A stretch of 64,000 bases of DNA from Holophagales bacterium (GTDB lineage Bacteria; Acidobacteriota; Thermoanaerobaculia; Multivoradales; Multivoraceae). Under the pieces are notes generated by a model. That model searched no databases and was not told the DNA's origin. It was given only the letters and a program-made list of their open reading frames with translations. Each line of letters begins with the position of its first letter. Position 1 is the stretch's first letter. Below are positions 42,246 through 50,443 of this stretch, piece after piece. Location: the NCBI GenBank assembly GCA_009843505.1, contig VYDI01000009.1, forward strand, positions 119,214-183,213, in the 5' to 3' direction. A program made the position numbers and the translations under genes.

Positions 42246-43472
42246 ATGAAGATTCTCCGCATGGCCTGGCGCAACCTGTGGCGGAACGGCCGCCGCACGC
42301 TGGTCACGGTCGCCGCGATGACCCTGGCCCTGTGGAGCATGGTGCTCTACACCTCACTGATGGAGGGGATGCTGGGCAGCATGGAGACCACCCTCCTCGA
42401 CGTGGAGTTGGGGGAGATCCAGGTCCACGCCGACGGCTACCGGGAACGGCCGTCCATCTGGGAGCGGATCGAAGATCCGGATGCGCTGCTCCAGGCCCTG
42501 GACGAGACCGGACTGCGGTCGACCGCGCGCCTGCTCGGCGGCGCTCTGGTCGCTTCGGGCGACGTCTCGACCGGCGCCCTGCTCAAGGGTTTGCGCCCGG
42601 AGCGCGACGCCCTGGTCAGCGAAGTCCATCAGCGGCTCGATCGGGGAGAGTGGCTGGATCCGGCGGACACGAAGGGCGTCGTGCTCGGCTACCGGCTAGC
42701 CCGGACGCTGGCGGTCGAGGTCGGCGACGAACTCGTGGCGCTCAGCCAGGCGACCGACGGCAGCATGGCGAACGACCTCTTCCGGGTGCGTGGCGTGCTC
42801 CAGAGCCTGAGCGAGGAGACCGACCGCGCGACCGTGTTCCTGCTCGAGGACGAGTTCCGCAACTTCTTCGCGCTGGAGGACGGCGCCCACCGGGTCATCG
42901 TCCGCAGCTCCGAGGGTCAGGATCTCGCCGCGGCCGCGGGCCTCGTCGAGCAGGCCGCGGCCACGAGCGCGCCCGGCGTCGAGGTCAGGAGCTGGCGCGA
43001 CCTCCTGCCGGGCCTGGCGAACGTCTTCGACTCGGCGCAAGCCGCCGTCCAGGTCGTGGCGTTCGTCGTGTACGTCGTGATCGCGATCCTCATCCTGAAC
43101 GCGATGCTGACGGCCGTCTTCGAGCGGATCCGCGAGTTCGGGGTGCTGAAGGCGATCGGTGTCTCGCCGCGGCGGGTGCTGGCGCTGATCCTGGTCGAGG
43201 GCGCGCTGCAGTCGGCGCTGGCGATCGGCATCGGTCTGGTCGCCAGCCTGCCCGCTCTCTGGTTCGTCACGACGCGCGGGATCGACGTCGGCGGCCTGGG
43301 CGGAACGGCGATCATGGGCGTCGCGATGGATCAGATCTGGACCGGCGCCGTCTCGCCGCTGACGATTGCCGGGCCCGTGTTCATCCTGCTGTTCGTCGCG
43401 GGGGTGGCGGTGCTGTTTCCGGCGATCAAGGCGGCCCGGATCAACCCGATCGAGGCCATCCACCACCAGTAG
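42246..43472 (+). CDS. FtsX-like (LolC/E, MacB-type) ABC permease 1
   Basis: Protein of 408 residues. One N-terminal transmembrane helix after WRNLWRNGRRTLVTVAAM, a large periplasmic domain (about 45-265), then three helices with the FtsX signature ILNAMLTAVFERIREFGVLKAIGVSPRRVL and a C-terminal VLFPAIKAARINPIEAIHH. Such permeases work as mechanotransducers with LolD/MacB-type ATPases and extract molecules from the outer leaflet of the inner membrane. It pairs with the next gene, 24 bases downstream, to form a heterodimer. Confidence 0.92.
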   Translation: MKILRMAWRNLWRNGRRTLVTVAAMTLALWSMVLYTSLMEGMLGSMETTLLDVELGEIQVHADGYRERPSIWERIEDPDALLQALDETGLRSTARLLGGALVASGDVSTGALLKGLRPERDALVSEVHQRLDRGEWLDPADTKGVVLGYRLARTLAVEVGDELVALSQATDGSMANDLFRVRGVLQSLSEETDRATVFLLEDEFRNFFALEDGAHRVIVRSSEGQDLAAAAGLVEQAAATSAPGVEVRSWRDLLPGLANVFDSAQAAVQVVAFVVYVVIAILILNAMLTAVFERIREFGVLKAIGVSPRRVLALILVEGALQSALAIGIGLVASLPALWFVTTRGIDVGGLGGTAIMGVAMDQIWTGAVSPLTIAGPVFILLFVAGVAVLFPAIKAARINPIEAIHHQ

Positions 43473-43496
43473 CGGGACGAGGAAGGGAAGACGACC

Positions 43497-44744
43497 ATGA
43501 GCGGACCCAACGTGGCAACCCTGGCCTGGCGCAACCTGTGGCGCAATCGCCGGCGAACCCTGCTGACCCTGGGCTCGATCGTCTTCGGCGTGTTCCTCGC
43601 CGTCGTGTTCACCGCCATGCAGGACAAGAACTGGAAGGACATGATCGACCTCGCTGCCCGCCTCGGCGGCGGTCACGTCAGCCTCCAGCATCCCGAGTAC
43701 CTCGACAAGCCGACGCTGACCCGCACGGTCGTTCGCGGCGAGGCGCTCGAGGCCGCGCTCGAGTCGGAGGCCCGCCGCATCCAGCACGCCGTCGACCGGG
43801 TCATCGGTCCGACCATGCTGGCGACGGCGGGTGAGACCTTCAGCGCCGCCTTCATCGCCTTCGATCCGGAGGCCGAGGACGAGACGACGCTCTCGATCCT
43901 AGAGGCGATCGACGAGGGCTCGGCTCTCGAGCCGGGCGACCGGAACGGCGTGATCCTGGGCCACCGTCTGGCCAGCAACCTGGGGATGGAGCTGGGCGAC
44001 AAGGTGGTCTACACGCTGACGGACAAGCACGGAGAGATCGTGAGCGGTCTGGCGAGGTTGCGGGGGACGCTCCGGACCAACGCGCCTACGGTCGACGGCG
44101 GCTTCTGCCTGCTGCCGATCGACACCGTGCGCGACCTGCTCGGTTACGGCGAGGACGAGGCGACCCTGGTCGCCGTGTTCGTGGAGGATCAGCGGAGGAG
44201 TGCCGGCGTCGCCGGCCGGCTCGGTCGCGAGCTCGGCGGGACGGCGGCAGCGGTTCCCTGGAACACGAGTCAGCCGCAACTGGCGGCGTTCATCGCGCTC
44301 AAGGTGGGCGGGGCGGTGATCATGGAGATCCTGATCGCGATCCTGGTCGCGGCCGGCATCTTCAACACGATGTTCGTCAGCGTGATGGAGCGGTTGCGGG
44401 AGTTCGGGATCATGCTGGCGATCGGCTGGAGCCCGGGCCGGCTGTTTCGGATGATCATGATGGAGAGTGCGTGGCTTGCCGTGCTCGGTCTGGCCGGCGC
44501 CTTCCTGATCACCCTGGGCCCCTACCTCTACCTGTCGTCCACCGGCCTCGACATGACCGCGATCTACGGCGGCACGGTGGAAGTCGCGGGCGTTGGCCTG
44601 GATCCGGTGCTCAAGGTCGGCATCTTCCCGCGCAACGCGGTGCTGATCGCGCTGTTCGCGGTGCTGGCGACCATCGCCTCCGGGATCTACCCGGCCTGGC
44701 GCGCGGGCCGCGTACAGCCGGTCGAGACGATCAAGGTGGTGTGA
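43497..44744 (+). CDS. FtsX-like (LolC/E, MacB-type) ABC permease 2
   Basis: Protein of 415 residues with the same layout as its neighbour: N-terminal WRNLWRNRRRTLLTLGSIV helix, a periplasmic domain, then three helices including FNTMFVSVMERLREFGIMLAIGWSPGRL and the end GIYPAWRAGRVQPVETIKV. It is a paralogue of the preceding permease. The ATPase gene starts one base after its stop, so subunits are likely made in a fixed ratio. Confidence 0.92.
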   Translation: MSGPNVATLAWRNLWRNRRRTLLTLGSIVFGVFLAVVFTAMQDKNWKDMIDLAARLGGGHVSLQHPEYLDKPTLTRTVVRGEALEAALESEARRIQHAVDRVIGPTMLATAGETFSAAFIAFDPEAEDETTLSILEAIDEGSALEPGDRNGVILGHRLASNLGMELGDKVVYTLTDKHGEIVSGLARLRGTLRTNAPTVDGGFCLLPIDTVRDLLGYGEDEATLVAVFVEDQRRSAGVAGRLGRELGGTAAAVPWNTSQPQLAAFIALKVGGAVIMEILIAILVAAGIFNTMFVSVMERLREFGIMLAIGWSPGRLFRMIMMESAWLAVLGLAGAFLITLGPYLYLSSTGLDMTAIYGGTVEVAGVGLDPVLKVGIFPRNAVLIALFAVLATIASGIYPAWRAGRVQPVETIKVV

Positions 44745-44745
44745 C

Positions 44746-45438
44746 GTGGGGGCCGAGCCGATCATCTCGCTGCGCGACGTCACCAAGGTCTACCGCCAGG
44801 GCAGCGTCGACGTACATGCCCTGAGGGGCCTGACGATGGACGTCGAAGCCGGCGAATTCACGGCGATCTGCGGGCCGTCGGGCTCCGGCAAGACGACGAT
44901 GCTCAACCTGATCGGCGCCCTCGACGCGATGACCTCGGGATCGATCGTGCTCGAGGGACGGGAACTGGCGAGCCTGAACAAGAAGGAGTTGAGCGAACTC
45001 CGCCGCGACCGGATCGGCTTCGTGTTCCAGGCCTACAACCTGATGCCGGTCCTGACCGCCTACGAGAACGCCGAGATGGTGCTCTGGGTTCAGGGCGTCG
45101 ACGGGTCGAGCCGGCGCGAGCGGGTGATGGGCCTGCTCGAGAAGGTGGGGCTCAAGGGCATGGAGAACCGGCGACCCTCGGAACTTTCGGGCGGGCAGCA
45201 GCAGCGGGTCGCGATCGCCCGCGCCATCGCCAGCAACCCGGTCGTGGTGCTCGCCGACGAGCCGACCGCCAATGTCGATTCGGAGACCGCGGAGACGCTG
45301 CTCGAACTGATGGAGGAGCTGAACCGGGAGCAGGGCGTGACCTTCGTGTTCTCGACCCACGATCCGCAGGTGATGGAGCGCGCTCGCCGGGTGGTCCGGC
45401 TGGTCGATGGAAGGGTCGCGAGCGACGAGCGGCGGTAA
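44746..45438 (+). CDS. LolD/MacB-type ABC ATPase
   Basis: Protein of 230 residues, GTG start. Walker A GPSGSGKTTML, Q-loop FVFQAYNLMPVLTAYENAEM, signature LSGGQQQRVAIARAI, Walker B VVLADEPTANVDS and H-loop STHD are all intact. The NLMPVLTAYEN segment is typical of LolD/MacB ATPases. It should energise the two FtsX-type permeases upstream. Confidence 0.94.
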   Translation: MGAEPIISLRDVTKVYRQGSVDVHALRGLTMDVEAGEFTAICGPSGSGKTTMLNLIGALDAMTSGSIVLEGRELASLNKKELSELRRDRIGFVFQAYNLMPVLTAYENAEMVLWVQGVDGSSRRERVMGLLEKVGLKGMENRRPSELSGGQQQRVAIARAIASNPVVVLADEPTANVDSETAETLLELMEELNREQGVTFVFSTHDPQVMERARRVVRLVDGRVASDERR

Positions 45439-45442
45439 GTCG

Positions 45443-46699
45443 TTGCAAGTCGCCCGCGTCGCCGGGCTGCTTCTCCTGGCCGCCGTGTCGCCGGCCACTG
45501 GGCAGACGGTGGTGGGCGGCGACGTACGCGTCTTCGCGTTCCGGGTGCTGGAGGAGACGGACCTGGCTGGCGACGGGGAGGCGGCTGAAGATAGCGACGC
45601 GGCAGCGGGCGCCGGAGGGGTCGAACTCGGGATTCTGAGGCTCAAGCTCGACTCTCGCTGGCGGGCTTCATCCGGGAATCGCTTCCGTTTCGAGCTGCAC
45701 GGCCTGGCCCAGGCCACGTCGCCACCCGGAAGCGGAGCCGTGACCTCGATCGCGACCGGCGGTACACGGCGTTTCTTCGATCTGGAGCGGGACTCCTTCG
45801 GTGGCGGCGACCTGTCCGGAACGACGGAGATCGACCGTCTGAACCTGCGCTGGGACCGGCCCGGGTTCCGGATGGTCGCGGGCCGCCAGGCGATCACGTG
45901 GGGCGTGAACTACTTCTGGCCGGTCCTCGACCTGTTCGCGCCGTTCGCGCCGCAGCGCATCGACCGGGACTACAAGCCAGGAGTCGACGCCCTCCGCTTC
46001 ACCGTTCCGGTGGGCGACTTCTCCGAGGTCGAGGTCATCGCTGCCGGTCAGGGAACGCGCACGCCGGACGATCTCAGCTTCGCCTCGCTCGGCCGCTTCC
46101 ACAGCGAACTGGGCGAGGGCCCCTCGAGCATCGACTTCGGCTACATGGTGGGCGGCTTTCACCGGGACTTCGTTCTCGGCGGCTTCTTCGCGGCCGACGT
46201 CCGCGGCACGGGCCTGCGAGGCGAGGTCTCCTGGACCAGTCCGGGCTGCGATGCGGAGAGCATCCACCCCGTGTTTGGCTGCGGTGACTTCTGGCGTTTC
46301 ACGGTGGGCGTCGACCGCCTGCTGACGCCGCGGCTGACCCTGATCGCCGAGGCGAGCTGGAACGGCTTCGGCGTCGGTGGGGCGGCGGACTACGAACGGC
46401 TTGCCGAGACTGACCGGGTGCGGCGGGGCGAGGTCGTCTCGCTCGGCCGGCGCTATGCCGGGCTCTCACTGGCCTGGCAGGCCCACCCGCTGCTGACCGT
46501 CAACGGCGCCGTGCTCTACAACCGGGAGGATTCCTCGGCCCTGTTCCAGCCCGGCATCACCTGGTCCGTGTCCGACCACGTGTCGTTTGGCGCGGGCTTG
46601 ATCGCCTCGACGGGACGCGGCGTCCGCGACGGTGTCCTCGGCAGTGAGTACGGGGCGGTGCCGGTGGTGGCCTGGTCGTCCCTGACGGCTTACTTCTAG
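45443..46699 (+). CDS. Outer-membrane beta-barrel protein of the ABC/LolA-like cassette
   Basis: Protein of 418 residues. Starting at TTG 45443 gives a clean signal peptide (VARVAGLLLLAAVSPATGQ) five bases after the ATPase stop; the in-frame start at 45407 would overlap that gene. The body is rich in alternating hydrophobic/polar strands and ends in SSLTAYF, with the C-terminal aromatic expected of outer-membrane barrels. Motif GRQAITWGVNYFWPVLDLFAPFAPQ followed by DRDYKPGVDALRF is typical of a family of uncharacterised porin-like proteins found beside such exporters. It probably supplies the outer-membrane step. Confidence 0.75.
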   Translation: MQVARVAGLLLLAAVSPATGQTVVGGDVRVFAFRVLEETDLAGDGEAAEDSDAAAGAGGVELGILRLKLDSRWRASSGNRFRFELHGLAQATSPPGSGAVTSIATGGTRRFFDLERDSFGGGDLSGTTEIDRLNLRWDRPGFRMVAGRQAITWGVNYFWPVLDLFAPFAPQRIDRDYKPGVDALRFTVPVGDFSEVEVIAAGQGTRTPDDLSFASLGRFHSELGEGPSSIDFGYMVGGFHRDFVLGGFFAADVRGTGLRGEVSWTSPGCDAESIHPVFGCGDFWRFTVGVDRLLTPRLTLIAEASWNGFGVGGAADYERLAETDRVRRGEVVSLGRRYAGLSLAWQAHPLLTVNGAVLYNREDSSALFQPGITWSVSDHVSFGAGLIASTGRGVRDGVLGSEYGAVPVVAWSSLTAYF

Positions 46700-46705
46700 G
46701 ATGGT

Positions 46706-46720
46706 CGCCGCTTCGCGGCG
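46706..46720 (+). repeat. Small GC hairpin after the barrel gene
   Basis: CGCCGC (46706-46711) and GCGGCG (46715-46720) flank TTC, seven bases after the stop codon. No U-tract follows. It is the first of three hairpins in the gap before pstS. Confidence 0.5.
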
Positions 46721-46746
46721 CGGCTCTCTCGGGGCCGGCGGGAACC

Positions 46747-46772
46747 CGTGTGGCGCGATCCCGCGCCACACG
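46747..46772 (+). repeat. Perfect palindromic hairpin (11-bp stem, 4-base loop)
   Basis: Arms CGTGTGGCGCG (46747-46757) and CGCGCCACACG (46762-46772) flank ATCC. The TGGCGCG/CGCGCCA core and overall shape are repeated in the palindrome inside phoR at 62054-62083. It lies between a barrel gene and pstS. Confidence 0.75.
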
Positions 46773-46780
46773 CGTCACAG

Positions 46781-46808
46781 TCCGTGCGCCCGTCATCGGG
46801 CGCACGGA
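46781..46808 (+). repeat. Perfect palindromic hairpin (12-bp stem, 4-base loop)
   Basis: Arms at 46781-46792 and 46797-46808 flank TCAT; arms begin TCCGTGCG and end CGCACGGA. The CCGTGCG arm is shared with the hairpin at 13111-13132. It may act as a terminator with its two neighbours, although no U-tract is present. Confidence 0.75.
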
Positions 46809-46836
46809 TGACACGCCGGCGCACCAGTCGCGGATC

Positions 46837-46869
46837 TTTATGGGTTGTTCACGAACCGTCGGCTACGCT
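46837..46869 (+). promoter_or_regulatory. Candidate PHO box and promoter of pstS
   Basis: TTTAT at 46837, TTCAC at 46848 and TCGGC at 46859 recur every 11 bases, the period of PhoB half-sites. A -10-like TACGCT follows at 46864-46869. The same arrangement with TTTAT, TTCAC and TAGCCT at identical distances precedes phoB. The -10 lies only eight bases before the GTG of pstS, so the transcript could be leaderless or nearly so. Confidence 0.6.
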
Positions 46870-46877
46870 CCGCAGGC

Positions 46878-47774
46878 GTGAAGAACCTGACAACGAGACC
46901 CGCCCTCGTCCCATGCACCCTGGCTCTCGCCGCCGCCCTGATTGCCGCCTGCGGCGGCGGTAGCGGCTCCCGCAGCGTGATTCAGAACAAGGGCTCCGAC
47001 ACCCTGGTCAATGTCGCCCAGGCGTGGGCCGAGGAGTACGCCGCCTTGAGGCCCGATACCGCGGTCGCGGTGACCGGCGGCGGGTCGGGGACCGGCATCG
47101 CGGCCATGATCAACGGCACGGTCGACATCGCGAACTCGAGCCGGAAGATGAAGGCTTCCGAGATCGAGCTGGCGCGCGGCAACGGCAACGAGCCGATCGA
47201 ATTCGTCGTCGGCTACGACGCCCTGGCCGTGTACGTCCATCCCGACAACCCGATGGACGAGGTGTCGTTGGAGCAGTTGGCCGCTCTCTACGGCGAGGGC
47301 GGCGACGTGGACACGTGGAGCCAGTACGGCGTCGAGGTGCCGGGCTGCGGCAGTGACGAGATCGTGCGCGTCAGCCGTCAGAACAACTCCGGCACCTACG
47401 TGTACTTCCGCGAAGCGGTGCTCGGCGAGCGGCGCGACTTCAGGCTCGGCTCGCGCGACATGCACGGATCGAAGGACGTAGTCGACCTGGTCGAGAACAC
47501 GCCCTGCGCGATCGGCTACAGCGGCTTCGCCTACGCGACGGACCACGTGAAGATGCCCTGCGTCAGGAAGGCCGAGGACGGCGACTGCGTGTCTCCCTCG
47601 GTCGATTCGGCGATCGACGGCTCCTATCCCATCGCGCGTCCGCTGTTCATGTACACCTCGGGTCAGCCCGAGGGCGCCATTCGCGATTACATCGACTGGG
47701 TGCTGAGCGAAGAGGGCCAGTGCATCATCTACGAGAAGGGTTACGCGCCGCGCGGCGACGTGGACTGTTCCTGA
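46878..47774 (+). CDS. pstS: Phosphate ABC transporter substrate-binding lipoprotein PstS
   Basis: Protein of 298 residues, GTG start. Lipobox LIAACGGG marks it as a lipoprotein. Phosphate-binding features are present: KGSDTLVNVAQAWAEEY, TGGGSGTGIAAMINGTVDIANSSRKM, RQNNSGTYVYFREAVLG and a C-terminal YIDWVLSEEGQCIIYEKGYA. Several cysteines (for example VEVPGCGSDE and MPCVRKAEDGDC) may form disulfides. It leads the pstSCAB1B2 operon. An ATG at 46845 is an alternative start but would lie inside the proposed PHO box. Confidence 0.93.
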   Translation: MKNLTTRPALVPCTLALAAALIAACGGGSGSRSVIQNKGSDTLVNVAQAWAEEYAALRPDTAVAVTGGGSGTGIAAMINGTVDIANSSRKMKASEIELARGNGNEPIEFVVGYDALAVYVHPDNPMDEVSLEQLAALYGEGGDVDTWSQYGVEVPGCGSDEIVRVSRQNNSGTYVYFREAVLGERRDFRLGSRDMHGSKDVVDLVENTPCAIGYSGFAYATDHVKMPCVRKAEDGDCVSPSVDSAIDGSYPIARPLFMYTSGQPEGAIRDYIDWVLSEEGQCIIYEKGYAPRGDVDCS

Positions 47775-47828
47775 GCGGGAACAGGCTCCCGGGAATGACG
47801 CGGCGTCTCTGGTTCCCCGGCGGCCGGC

Positions 47829-48782
47829 TTGCCTGACGTAGCGCACGCCGCGGACCGGCGCGATGCCGCGTGGTGGATCGACCGCGCGGTCCAGATTCTG
47901 GTGCTGGCCGGAGGGCTGTCGGCGATCGTCTTCATCGCCGGCATCTTCGTGTTCATCACCCGCGAAGGCGCCGGCTTCGTGTTCGACCGATTCGACTTCC
48001 GCGAGTTCTTCGGTTCACCGCGCTGGACGCCGACCTCGAGTCACAACCCGACGTACGGCGCGCTCGCGCTGATCGCGGGCACCGCCTCCGTGACCGGACT
48101 CGCCATGCTCGTGTCCGTGCCATTCTCGCTCGGGGCCGCGATCTACATCGGCGAGTTCGCCACGGGCCGCGTGCGCGAGACGCTGAAGGTGCTGGTCGAA
48201 CTCCTGGCCGCGATCCCTTCCGTGGTCTGGGGGTTCATCGGGCTGTCCATCATGAACCCGCTGATCATTCAGGTCTTCGACGTGCCGGTCGGTCTGAACG
48301 TGCTGAACGCCGGGGTCATCCTGGGGCTGATGGCGGCCCCCATCATGACCACGATCGCCGAGGATGCCCTGAAGGCCGTCCCGGACACGTATCGCGAGGC
48401 CGCCGAGGCGATGGGGGCGACCCGCTGGCAGGTGACCTTCAAGGTGGTGCTGCCCGCGGCCCGCAACGGTCTGGTCGCGGCGACGCTGCTCGGCGTCGGC
48501 CGCGGCTTCGGCGAGACGATGGCCGTGCTGATGGCGAGTGGCCACTCGATCAACCTGCCGACGAGCCCCTTCGACTCGGTGCGGGCGCTGACGGCGACGA
48601 TCGCCGCCGAGCTCGGCGAGACGGCCGCCGGTTCCGACCACTACGGGGCGCTCTTCACGCTAGGCATCTTCCTGTTCCTGGTTACCTTCGCGATCAACTT
48701 CGCCGCCGACGTGTTCGTGCGGGGCGGCCAGCGCAAGCACCGCCGCCGCGGCCGCCGGCCGGCCGCGTCGGCGAATCCGTAG
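47829..48782 (+). CDS. pstC: Phosphate ABC transporter permease PstC
   Basis: Protein of 317 residues, TTG start, with six hydrophobic helices. Typical PstC/A motifs: PFSLGAAIYIGEFATGRVRETLK, LLAAIPSVVWGFIGL and the cytoplasmic coupling loop EDALKAVPDTYREAAEAMGATRWQV followed by GFGETMAVLM. The C-terminus is very basic (RKHRRRGRRPA). It forms the inner-membrane channel with PstA. Confidence 0.94.
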   Translation: MPDVAHAADRRDAAWWIDRAVQILVLAGGLSAIVFIAGIFVFITREGAGFVFDRFDFREFFGSPRWTPTSSHNPTYGALALIAGTASVTGLAMLVSVPFSLGAAIYIGEFATGRVRETLKVLVELLAAIPSVVWGFIGLSIMNPLIIQVFDVPVGLNVLNAGVILGLMAAPIMTTIAEDALKAVPDTYREAAEAMGATRWQVTFKVVLPAARNGLVAATLLGVGRGFGETMAVLMASGHSINLPTSPFDSVRALTATIAAELGETAAGSDHYGALFTLGIFLFLVTFAINFAADVFVRGGQRKHRRRGRRPAASANP

Positions 48783-48791
48783 CGAGGCGCC

Positions 48792-49661
48792 ATGTTCGAA
48801 GCGACCGCACAGAACCGCCGCAACCTGAAGGTCGAAGGTCTTTTACGGCTGCTCTTCCTGTGGATGACGTGCATGCTCATCCTGCCGGTCGCCCTCATCC
48901 TGGGGGTGCTCATCGTGCGTGGAGGGCCGGCCATCTCGTGGGAGTTCCTGTTCACCCAGCCGATGAACAACATGACCGCGGGCGGCATCCTGCCGGCCCT
49001 CGTCGGTACGGTGTGGCTGGTCGTCGTCGCCCTGATCGCCTCCGTGCCGGTCGGCGTGGCGGCGGCGCTCTACCTGAGTGAGTACGCGCCGGACAACCGC
49101 CTCACCCGGGCGATCAACCTGGCGATCATCAACCTGGCCGGCGTGCCGTCGATCGTGCACGCCCTGTTCGGCCTTGGCGCCTTCGTCATCTTCTTCCGCT
49201 TCGGCACCAGCATCCTGGCGGCCAGCCTGACGCTGGCGGTCATGACGTTACCGGTGGTCATCGTCGCCACCAGGGAGTCGCTCCAGACCGTGCCGCTCGC
49301 CTTCCGCGAGGCGTGCTGGAACATGGGCGCCACGCGCTGGCAGACGATCCGCAAGATCGTGCTGCCGAACTCGATCAGCGGCATCCTCACCGGAGTCATC
49401 CTGGAGGTGTCCCGCACGTCGGGCGAGACCGCCCCGATCATGTTCACCGGCGCCGCGTTCTTCCTTCCCTTCCTGCCCCAGGGGGTGCTCGACCAGACGA
49501 TGGCGATGTCGCTGCACCTGTTCGTCATCTCGACCCAGGTGCCGGACGTGCCGGAGCACATGCCCTTCGGCGTCGCACTGGTCCTGATCTCCATGGTGCT
49601 GGCGATGAACGGGATCTCGATCGCCTTCCGCGTCTACCTGCGGGGCCGCAAGAAGTGGTGA
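48792..49661 (+). CDS. pstA: Phosphate ABC transporter permease PstA
   Basis: Protein of 289 residues with six membrane helices. SVPVGVAAALYLSEYAPDN, GVPSIVHALFGLGAFVIFF, the coupling loop ESLQTVPLAFREACWNMGATRWQT and RTSGETAPIMFTGAAFF are characteristic. It begins nine bases after pstC and its stop overlaps the GTG of pstB1 (GTGA), so translation is coupled. Confidence 0.94.
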   Translation: MFEATAQNRRNLKVEGLLRLLFLWMTCMLILPVALILGVLIVRGGPAISWEFLFTQPMNNMTAGGILPALVGTVWLVVVALIASVPVGVAAALYLSEYAPDNRLTRAINLAIINLAGVPSIVHALFGLGAFVIFFRFGTSILAASLTLAVMTLPVVIVATRESLQTVPLAFREACWNMGATRWQTIRKIVLPNSISGILTGVILEVSRTSGETAPIMFTGAAFFLPFLPQGVLDQTMAMSLHLFVISTQVPDVPEHMPFGVALVLISMVLAMNGISIAFRVYLRGRKKW

Positions 49662-50443
49662 GCGTTCCCGTCCAGGCGAGCGAGGCAGCCGACTACGCGA
49701 TCGAAGTCGAGGACCTGGCGATCCGCTACCACGGCAAGCTGGCGCTTTCGCGCGTCACGCTGCAGGTGCCGAGCCACGAGATCTTCGGCATCATCGGGCC
49801 GGCGAACAGCGGCAAGACGTCGTTTCTGCGCGCGATCAACCGGATGGACCTGATGACGGCGGGCATGGAGGTGTCCGGCAGCGTGCGGGTCGAGGGGCGG
49901 GACGTCCGTAGCTGGCGCAACCCCTACGCCCTGCGCCAGCGGATCGGCGTCGTCTTTCCGCTGCCCGTGGGCCTGCCGCTCTCGATCTACGACAACGTCG
50001 CGCTGTCGTCACGGCTGCGGGGCACGCGGAAGAAGGCCGACCTGGACGTGATCGTCGAACGCTGTCTCCGCCGGGCGGCGCTCTGGGACGAGGTGAAGGA
50101 CCGGCTCGACTCGCTGGGCAGCCTGCTCTCGGGCGGGCAGCAGCAGCGGCTCACGATCGCCCGCGCCCTGTCGCAGGATCCGTCGATCCTGTTGCTCGAC
50201 GAGTTCTCGATCGCGGTCGATCCGGTGACGACGATGCGGATCGAGGAGGTGCTGTCGGAGCTCAAGTCCGAGATGACGATCGTGCTGGTCACGAATCTCG
50301 TCCAGCAGGCGCGGCGACTGGCCTCCCAGACGGCCTTCTTCCTGACCGGCGAGCTGGTCGAAGTGACCGAGACGGAAGCCATGTTCGAGGGCGGCGCCCA
50401 GGACCCGCGCACGACCGCCTACGTCGAAGGGAAGTTCGGATGA
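49658..50443 (+). CDS. pstB: Phosphate ABC transporter ATPase PstB, copy 1 (intact signature, altered D-loop)
   Basis: Protein of 261 residues, GTG start. Walker A is GPANSGKTS (residues 47-55, with Ala-Asn instead of Ser-Gly/Ser-Cys), and the ABC signature LSGGQ is at 157-161. Walker B reads ILLLDEF, and the D-loop is SIAVDP rather than the usual SALDP. The end EGGAQDPRTTAYVEGKFG is a PstB hallmark. It overlaps pstA and the next ATPase gene (ATGA), so all are coupled. It probably pairs with copy 2. Confidence 0.92.
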   Translation: MSVPVQASEAADYAIEVEDLAIRYHGKLALSRVTLQVPSHEIFGIIGPANSGKTSFLRAINRMDLMTAGMEVSGSVRVEGRDVRSWRNPYALRQRIGVVFPLPVGLPLSIYDNVALSSRLRGTRKKADLDVIVERCLRRAALWDEVKDRLDSLGSLLSGGQQQRLTIARALSQDPSILLLDEFSIAVDPVTTMRIEEVLSELKSEMTIVLVTNLVQQARRLASQTAFFLTGELVEVTETEAMFEGGAQDPRTTAYVEGKFG

